Shown: piece by piece, positions 56,903-64,000 of the stretch
Numbering within the stretch: position 1 is the stretch's first letter
Layout: every line of letters starts with the position of its first letter
NCBI GenBank assembly: GCA_001574975.1
Contig: KQ965792.1
Coordinates: 8,919-72,918, forward strand
DNA length: 64,000 nucleotides
Direction: 5' to 3'
DNA from: Gonapodya prolifera JEL478
Taxonomy: Eukaryota; Monoblepharomycota; Monoblepharidomycetes; Monoblepharidales; Gonapodyaceae
Program-made: the position numbers and the translations under genes
The notes under the pieces: generated by a model
Told to the model about the DNA's origin: nothing
What the model saw: the letters and a program-made list of their open reading frames with translations, nothing else
Database searches by the model: none

Positions 56903-58992
56903 CTATTTCGGCCGGAACTGCACGATGAGGATGATAATGATGATAATAATGATCAGCGCGCAGATACCCGTCAGGATCCACAAGTTCTAGTATGTGGTCG
57001 GTTCCGGCGATTCCAAGGGGACACAAAATGTATGTGGGGATAATGGTGAACAAAGGGAGTTCAGAATGTATGTGGGGGCGACGGTGAGTAAAAGTTCCGC
57101 ACCACCCCCACAGCCCCACACCAAACCCACCTTGCGCGTATTGATCCTGATCCCCTTGGCCGTAGCGACCTCCCTGTTGCCCTCCTCCAGCAGCGTCACC
57201 GTCTCCTCGACGTTGTACTCCGCGGCAGTGATTTGCGCATCCTGCGCGTCAAGGAGCAGCGTCAGGTCTTGGAAGAGTTGCGCGAGGTCCTGGATGGTGG
57301 GTTATTTTGGGGGTGTTTAAGGTGTCGTGGGAGTCGGTGTGGTGTCAAGGCGGGGAGGGTTGGGAGGGGTGTCATCGTGGGGACGAGTTGGGCAGTTGTC
57401 GGGGTGGTCAAAAGCATCATCAACATCAGCACCTTCCCTGCACCACTGCAACCCCCTACCCCCACAAACCACGCACCGCAATACTCCTCTCCAACTTGCC
57501 GACCTCGCCCCACCTTTCGACGGCCTCGTCCATGGCGCGCCGCGCCTCGGTCGCGCCGCTCGAGACAAGGTCCTGCGTGAACGCCGACAGCGCGCCAGGC
57601 CGGGATTGCGCCGACGACAGCGCAGCGCGGATTTCGGCGTCGGTCGCCGTGGGGCGGACTGCGGTGGTGTGCGTGTGAGGTAGTGGGGGGGATGGGTAAG
57701 TGGAGGTTGGAGTGGGAGTGGGGAAATGGGTGGGAATGAGGAGATGGGAGGATGAGAGAAGGGAAGGGGAACGATATGTAAGAAGGGGGCACCAAGAAAA
57801 CCGAGTGAGAGCCCGAACGGACGAGACCATTGAAACGTGGCGGAGGCCATTAGGCCAGCCCCGTCCGATGTCTGCGTCTTCATGTCCCTTTCTTTCGGCC
57901 GTACCATACGACATCTCGGTCCATCTCCTCTCTTACGCCAGACCGCGTGCCTTGTTTGATTCGAGTTGGTCCCATCCGCCATTCGCAGCCCTCACGTCGT
58001 GCCTCTCTCGCCCTCACTCCCACCATTGTTTAAGCTTTACCCCCTTCCTCCCTCGTTTCTCCACCCATCTTCCCTCGTCCCACCCTCCTTCACCCACGCA
58101 CCCACGTCCCCATGCCCACCGGCACCCTCGCACACCTCACACAACACGGGGACCCACCCACTCACCAATCCTAAACTGCCTCTCTGCCTTCTCCCAATAC
58201 CGCGCCTTGTAGCGCTCCTGCACGTCCCTGTACGTTGTCACGGCTTCCCTCAGCTGGCGCGTCACCGAGGCCACTTGGTTCGACCGCAGGGCGTAGGGGG
58301 GTGTACCTGGGGGGAAGGAGGATTTCGAGACGGAGAGGGCTGGTTTGGGGGATGGGGGGGCAAGGGGGAATGCGGAGTAGGGGAGTGGGGGTAGGGAGAG
58401 GGGAATCGTCAATGGAGAATGGAGAAGGGGGAAGGGGAGAACTCACCCTTGAGCTGGTTCCGACACCACTGCAGCGCGGCATCTGTCCTGTCCACACACG
58501 CATCCAACGCGCGCTGGTTGGCTACCACCCCATCGTCGACACCATCAGCAGGACCACGACCAGAAATTCAAATTCGTCAAACCACCGGTCCACAGAGACG
58601 GGGAGGGCACAAAAGCAGCACACACCAGCGTTCTCCGCCTCGTTGATGTTGAGCAACGCGGCGCTGTGCAGCCGTTCCAAGGAACGCGTGTTGGCTTGGA
58701 CTTCGCCGAGGGCTTGCTTGAAGGATTCGATCTTTTGGGGGGTAGAAATGGGGTGTGGGTGGATGGTTGTGAAAAGCCCAATGCTTCTGCCCATTCCCAT
58801 GCCCATCCCGGCGTTTTTTCCCCCGCGAAGGTCCCACACGGTCCTCTGCCATCACTTTCCCCATCCCTCCGTCCCCCATCGCGAAACCCCTCGCACCTTT
58901 TCCAAAAACTCCGCGTCCGACTCTGCTCTTCCCGCGGGGCGCGACGACTCGAGCTCCATCGCGCGATCGCCGAGAAGGGGGCGGCCTGCCAT
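56903..58992 (-). CDS. Syntaxin (Qa-SNARE, Sso1/2-like)
   Basis: Exons read in order. The start MAGRPLLGDRAMELESSRPA leads to the N-terminal three-helix bundle: IESFKQALGEVQANTRSLER, RALDACVDRTDAALQWCRNQ, and VASVTRQLREAVTTYRDVQE with RYKARYWEKAERQFRI. Linker exons VRPTATDAEIRAALSSAQSR and VERWGEVGKLERSIA follow. The SNARE helix is DLAQLFQDLTLLLDAQDAQI then NVEETVTLLEEGN, with the zero-layer Gln in DAQDAQ. The basic RINTRK precedes the tail anchor NLWILTGICALIIIIIIIIL and ends VQFRPK. This is a complete plasma-membrane-type syntaxin that would pair with a SNAP25-like and a VAMP-like partner in exocytosis. At least six exons; individual borders were placed by consensus and homology. Confidence 0.9.
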
Positions 58993-59304
58993 GAGGGGAT
59001 GGGGGGATGGGTTGGGTTGAGTGGTCGATTGCGGTTGAGGCTGTGGACATTCCTCGCAGGCGGAGCGGAGGATTCTGAGAACAGTTCGCAAGAATTTTTA
59101 TGTGGAATGCGGGCGACAGGAAAGCGTAATGAGAGTGAATGGTTGGGATTAGGGCAATGGAGGTGGTTGAGCGTTGGGTGGTGGTGTGAGCTGATTTACA
59201 TACACCTGGGTGAGTTACCCTATCAGACGTGTCGAGCTACTTCAATCGAAATGCGAAATAGTACATAATTTGAATATGGTCCTAATTCCGTGATCTTTGT
59301 ACGA
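58993..59304. other. Upstream region of the syntaxin gene
   Basis: This is about 310 bp between the syntaxin start and the next gene's 3' end. No gene was recognised. An in-frame-shifted ATG at 59050 (MSTASTAIDHSTQPIPPSPH) could be an alternative 5' exon of the syntaxin gene. Confidence 0.3.
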
Positions 59305-60625
59305 CTATCCGGACTCATACCATCTGCACACCTCACTGGAGAGCCTTTCTTGCCACAGCGCCGGAAAACTGTTGACTTCTCTCGAGTCCGAATGAAGGGC
59401 TTCTTTGTTGGATACGTACTGATCGTGCCGTCTGGTCGATTGGAAGAGAATTACGCGGAAGGTACATGCGATAGAGAGAGATGAAGCTGCTTCCATCAAT
59501 CCGTCCATGAAGTTGATCGTACTCTGACACAAATGTCGTAGTTGCGGGCCCCCCAAACGAACTGACACCTCCAAAATCTCCAAGTGGGAGAAAAGGCTGA
59601 AGTTCCCTCGAGTAACACGTGGGAACAGATGACCATCCGCCAGCGGAAAATTCCTCCCTGGATATTGGAGATCGACAGACAACCCAAGCTCCCTTACACT
59701 GGAGGTAGATCCATGGTTCGTTGTCCCAGCAGTTACGTTTCCAAATAAAGAAAATGCTTCCTTAATCGGGAGGGGCTTGATGGAACAAAGCTGTGGGAAA
59801 ATCCTTGGTAACAAGAAGAGTAAGCAAACGCGATCGACAGGTTCTTCCATTGGCTGTGCTGAATGTCTTATTCCAAATTGGGTGACAAGCAACCTCCGAG
59901 ATGCTGAAACTTTGTTCATGAGAGCAGAAGCATCCTCATTGGTCAAGACGTAGGCCTTGGCCAGATTGAGGTGTTGCGCGTTTGGGACAGCCTTCAGCAT
60001 TGCCTCCAAGTCTCTCATGTCCACCCAACCTGCTTTAATTACCCTGGCAGATTTGATGACGGAGTAAGGTTTGACACATTCTGCCAAAACATCATGGGTA
60101 CGAGGCGTGGAAGTCAAGTCCCACTTCTTCAAAACCTCGCACGTCCATCCATGCAGCGGCTCTGCGTGTCGCAGCCAGCCCATCGTTCACCATCGCGTTT
60201 TCGCTTCAGGAATATTGCAATCCCTCCACAGCCAGGGCAATATTGGTTTGGAAGCGGCGTTCTAAACGCTTCAGCAGAACATTCTCCACACCCCTCACCA
60301 AATCACCACCTTCCGTGACTCGAATCGCGCAAAAATCTATCCGCTCGCTGATACCCGTCATAGAGGTCCAAACTTCAACCCCACCGTAGTGTACTGCTTT
60401 GAAGCGTGCGGTGAACCAATAAGATTGCCGATGGTATTCGTCTAGCACACCATTTGTCACGCGAATCCAACAGCACACCCCTACTTTTCCACCTGAACAG
60501 CCAGGGATGGCGTTTCGTGCTGCATCCCGAAAGGACCGACAGATAACGCTGATTTTGGAGTAGAAGTCCTTGGGAGGAAGGAACCGAAAAATCGCTTGAA
60601 GGATTTCAACGGGAAGCAGTTCCAT
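59305..60625 (-). CDS. F-box protein with LRR-like repeats
   Basis: The start MELLPVEILQAIFRFLPPKD is an F-box, followed by FYSKISVICRSFRDAARNAI and VTNGVLDEYHRQSYWFTARF. After LKRLERRFQTNIALA the frame shifts near 60205, where a short intron or lesion must lie. It continues PLHGWTCEVLKKWDLTSTPR with leucine-rich units (AVPNAQHLNLAKAYVLTNED, ASRRLLVTQFGIRHSAQ, SVRELGLSVDLQYPG, SHLEILEVSVRLGG) to the stop at 59305. No GT...AG pair tested closes the phase, so either a non-canonical intron or one frameshift is present. Otherwise it resembles the other F-box genes here and probably acts as an SCF substrate receptor. Confidence 0.7.
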
Positions 60626-61081
60626 GGATGACGAAAGAGGGTTCAGCGGAAGTCCGCACGCTGTGGGACAGGTCGCTTCGTTGTTCGGGTGATTGATCAC
60701 ATGAATCACAGGTTTACCCGGATCAATCTCTTTAGCAATCGCTGGCGCTTTCCTCTGAGTAGTGTAGGGGACGTATTTCTCTCATATTCGAGTGTACGTT
60801 TGACAATACACTAATAATTCATGCCACTCTTACTCTGACTGTTGGTAATACATATATAGATAAGCAAGCACGGGGTTGGATTGCCCACGGCACCTAAGAA
60901 GAAGAGGTTGTGCCATTTCGAAATAATAACGATTCGAGGGGAATCACGATGACATGCACTTCGGTGAGCACACGTTCGAAGTAGTCCAACATCTACGTCG
61001 TTCACAATGAGCGTCCACAGACGAGGCACAAAATGCACCGCATCAAACTCACAGGTCGAATTAAAACTTTTGCGCGGCTGT
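60626..61081. other. Intergenic spacer
   Basis: No gene is seen. The stretch is AT-richer and probably holds the F-box gene promoter and the 3' flank of the next gene. Confidence 0.35.
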
Positions 61082-62480
61082 TCACTCCGCCTCGTAGGGC
61101 CCGTCCTCCAGTACATTCACCAAGTCCGAAACCCAGGCCTCCAACCTGTCCTGCACCACCTCACACACCGCCTCAGCCTTGCCCCTCTCCACCTTCAGCC
61201 CCGTAAAATCCACCTTCTTCATCGCGTTGTGGGCCTCAGTGAGCGTGCAGTGCTTCATCATGGTCACGATGCGCTCAGCGACGCTGCTGTTGGGCTTGCC
61301 CATGACCCAGCCACGCCCGACAGGTCCGGTGTTGTTCAGGTTGCACGCCAAGTATAACAGCAGAATGTCCCCATCGTCGTCGAAGATTGCATCCGTGCTG
61401 CGCCGCTCAGCACGCGCCGACATGGCAGTGTTTTGTCGCGACCTGACACTCTGGTTCCACATGTTTTTGTAATGCTTCACCACGCACCCCTTCTTCCTAT
61501 TCACGCTGCGACTCGTCACGCTGAGATTGGCCAGCGCCGTTCCGTTCGTGTACACGTCGTGCAGTGGCTGGATGTACGGTCTTAGTTGCTGCTGCCTGAT
61601 CCCGTGGGACTTGTTCAGCCGGACTTTGATCTCGTCCTGCACCTCTTCGAGTTGTGCAAAGTGATTTAACAGCTGGAGCTCGATGACGTGGTCCACTTCA
61701 GGCGTCGGGCCCGTCTGCTCCAGGACGATTTCGGGGGAGAGGGTGTACCTGAAAACGTATATGGTCACGGCCGTTCTTCAAGAGATCCACAAGCAGGCCA
61801 TACGCACTCGTCTCTTCCCTTTCGGTGGACCCACACGCGTTTGCGATGCTTGGAAACGGAGGTTCTTGGGAACAACTTCTATATAAGTGAAGCTCCATCA
61901 GTACTCGACCCAACCACCACACTCCACAGCCACATCACCACTCACATCCGACGAGTCCTCGTCCTCGTCAGTTAGTGACGGCGCGTCGCCGGTACCGTCC
62001 TCACTGGAAAAAATTTTCGCGATGCTGACGGCGACGGCGTCCAGTCTGCGCGATGCCGTTCTATTTCTCGAGAGCGGAAATTGCACGTCGGCTACGACAG
62101 CTGCGAAGGGTCCAGAAGAAAGGTGCGTCCGCATGCAAACGCGGGTGCATGTCGTCGCCGCAGCCAGGACCCTTGCCCGTCCTCGAAGACCTTTCGGAAG
62201 GAGTGGGGTAAGGCGTTGCGTCGGATCCATAGGCACGCGACAAAAAAGAAAGTTTTTCGGGCACCTACTCAGGCAAAACATCGCACCGGAAGCAGACGTA
62301 GTGGAAAGGCTTCTCCTTGAGCGATTCCACGTCAGCATCTTCATTCTCCTCTGCGTCGTCGTCGTCGTCGTCGTCGTCGTCATCGTCATCGTCATCGTCA
62401 AGACGATGTTCATCCACGCCTATGCTACGTTGGTTTCCGTGGACGGCACCGTCGCCATTGTTGTCGGTGCGTGGCACCTG
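61082..62480 (-). CDS. Unidentified protein with an HNH-like DHVIELQ motif
   Basis: The main exon (61082 to about 61755) reads YTLSPEIVLEQTGPTPEVDH with VIELQLLNHF. Further landmarks are LHDVYTNGTALANLSVTSRS, NRKKGCVVKHYKNMWNQSVR and DAIFDDDGDILLLYLACNLN, and the end is DGPYEAE. A DHxxELQ followed by Asn- and Lys-rich strands is reminiscent of His-Me-finger nucleases (DHI-E-Q then N..NL..L), but this is only a resemblance. Upstream minus-strand frames contain VSIAKIFSSEDGTGDA with DEDEDSSD, and a poly-Asp tract at 62350-62400. The acidic part may be spliced to the main exon through a GTGAGT at 61947, but phase was not closed with a unique acceptor. The plus strand is also open over 61887-62510, so the 5' part is uncertain. 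Confidence 0.5.
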
Positions 62481-62576
62481 CAACGCACTGTACGATCTGG
62501 TGAGAACTGAGATGTGCGGCCTCGTGAGATGACACTCACTTGCTGCAGATTGTACACGGACGGGTAGGTCGCTGAT

Positions 62577-64000
62577 TCAGATAGCTGACGAGGTGTATGT
62601 GTTGGAGTCCAGCGTCCGGTAATTGCGCTTGGGCCCGCTCTCACCAAGCATAGGCACAAATGCGGCATTCATATCGCAGGCCATCAAACCGCTCATTAGG
62701 TTTACGCTTATTTCCTTTTGACATCCGCTTTCTGGAAAATAGGAAGGTTGGTAGTTGGAGGAGGGGGAAATGAAAATCACCACACCAAGTCCGGAATAAA
62801 ATACCCACTTTTCGCAAGCTCCGAGGCACTTGAAATACTTCCTTTTCTCAAGCGGTTGCAATTTTACAGCCCTTGAAGCGCGATGACATTTGTGATTGGA
62901 GGACACGCCATTCGAGTTTCCCCGGACTCACACAACGCCGCAACCCCGCTTCCCCAAACACTCGTAAACGACCGGCATCGGTGGGGCTGATAGTACAGGT
63001 GACTTTTTGGGTGTAATGACCGATGGTATCCCAAGCAGTTCTGGAACTTTGGGATGGTCTGCGGCCTCTAAGTCCGAGGCAGGAATTGTGGCACAGAGAT
63101 TGATCATTGCCTTAGGTGGTGCATTTGCGGAAAGCGCTGTCGGCGGTATCGTTCCGTTGAGATTTAGAGGAGGGATAAGTGTATGCTTGGGAAGAGTGGT
63201 GGAGGGAACAACAGAGCTGTTTTCGATGTGTTCTCGAAAGGAGCAAATTTCAAAGAGATTGTGGATATTACATAAACACAAGTTGTGTTTTTCTCTCCTT
63301 TTATCGCGATGGCTTCCGTGGCATTTCAAAGAGAGTGCGAAACAATCTTATCAACAGGGAAAGGGAAAAGTGGATTGACATGTGATGTCACGTGTCCGCC
63401 TGTCTGGTCGGGACCTTGTGAAATGATACAGCACAAGGAAGGCGATAGTGAAATTTTGGTGTGCGATAATGGTGAAGGAGGGATATTTTGAGTTGTTGTC
63501 TGTTGGAACCAAATGTTGGTCCCGGGGTTGTCAGATCACAAGTTCGCAAATTTAGAGAGGGATATGCTAAGGAGAAGATATGCATTCACTTTTACACATG
63601 TACAGTTGGTGAGAGATGGGGAAAATGTTCCATTTGGTGTCCTGGTTGAAGTACGTTTGTGTGCGACAATGGCGAGCATGCATCCACTTCCTGCGACGAA
63701 GATCGATGTAAAAGCTTGTAGGACTCTAGTGCTGCATGAATAAATGCGTGCGCCAAGGAATCACAAAGACCATCTTGTGTGGCAGGCATTGAGGGGGGTT
63801 CAGGGACCGGTGCCCTGTGCCCAGATCGAGGGGTTGGGAGATGAGAGCGTGAACGGCGACGAGAAGACAGAGCGACCGGCAGAGACACAGACGAAGACAC
63901 CGCCATTGCATTGGCGAGACGGAGAGTCTGGGTACAGGGAGGGGCGTGACAGCGAGACTCCGGAGACAGACGAAGAAGAGATTCAAAGTTGGCGAGTGCA
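62577..64000 (-). CDS. Partial gene running off the right edge
   Basis: The minus strand is open from the window end to about 63592 with Ser/Arg/Pro-rich text (SLPVALSSRRRSRSHLPTPR, PPSMPATQDGLCDSLAHAFI). A second open block (62928-63329) reads NAPPKAMINLCATIPASDLE and VVYECLGKRGCGV and meets a GTGAGT donor at 62924. Further exons give PLEKRKYFKCLGACEK joined in phase across an intron (GTGGGT...CCAG) to SGCQKEISVNLMSGLMACDM, ending TYTSSAI at 62577. Repeated CLG..C spacing suggests metal binding, but no domain can be named. The N-terminus lies outside the window. Continuity between the blocks is inferred. Confidence 0.4.

Noticed and set aside
57269-57795. Overlapping frames inside the syntaxin gene
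   Set aside because: They run through syntaxin introns in other frames; the SNARE helix and tail anchor define the real gene.
61878-61890. TATATAAG at 61880 as a promoter of a plus-strand gene
   Set aside because: The downstream plus-strand frame has no convincing start or family and ends in a poly-Val stretch that mirrors a minus-strand poly-Asp tract.

Overview
The window looks like nuclear DNA of a filamentous or zoosporic fungus. Genes are closely packed on both strands and broken by short introns (mostly 50-80 nt, GTRNGT...AG), and base composition is near even. The gene families also fit a fungus: a syntaxin of the Sso type, an OMS1-type mitochondrial methyltransferase, a fungal-style C2H2 factor and a cytochrome P450. 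A kinase-Sel1 fusion together with several F-box and F-box/ankyrin proteins recalls early-diverging (chytrid or Monoblepharis-like) fungi. That placement is inference, not proof.

Layout. 0-2.3 kb: a 5'-truncated LINE reverse-transcriptase fragment and diverged direct repeats. 2.3-5.3 kb: an intact, probably lipid-anchored kinase fused to about 15 Sel1 repeats. 5.6-6.7 kb: two gene fragments joined tail to tail, an F-box/ankyrin relic and a piece of an S9 peptidase propeller. 6.7-11.2 kb: gene-poor DNA with a candidate cysteine-rich secreted protein and a degenerate tandem repeat. 11.2-14.1 kb: a proline/serine-rich single-pass membrane protein whose introns carry repeated mini-hairpins. 16.0-20.6 kb: a 19-exon SNF2 ATPase with an inserted RING finger. 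20.9-25.9 kb: a 2OG-Fe(II) dioxygenase and a cytochrome P450 on the same strand. 27.4-31.5 kb: a four-domain RNA-end-processing protein (2H phosphoesterase, EEP nuclease/phosphatase, poly(A)-polymerase-like nucleotidyltransferase, MJ1316). 31.7-34.3 kb: an NmrA-like protein and a DOPA-4,5-dioxygenase-like protein. 34.6-44.0 kb: an ankyrin/coiled-coil/SH3 protein, two F-box proteins and a FAD-linked oxidoreductase without the usual covalent FAD residues. 44-48 kb: poorly resolved exons or relics. 48.2-53.7 kb: a C2H2 factor, an OMS1-like methyltransferase and an intronless F-box/ankyrin protein. 53.7-54.7 kb: AT-richer DNA with a perfect inverted repeat around an ambiguous base. 54.7-60.6 kb: a low-complexity membrane protein, a syntaxin and another F-box protein. 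61-64 kb: an unidentified protein with a DHVIELQ motif and a partial gene running off the edge.

The strongest functional unit is the single RNA-repair-like polypeptide, which puts four enzymatic or binding modules for damaged RNA ends in one chain. The oxidative genes (2OG dioxygenase, P450, NmrA-like, DOPA-dioxygenase-like, FAD oxidase) lie within 21 kb, but no backbone synthase is present, so a metabolic cluster is only a possibility. Exon structures were worked out by hand from splice consensus and reading phase. Where phase closes across every exon I say so; elsewhere the ends are approximate. No tRNA, rRNA or CRISPR was seen.
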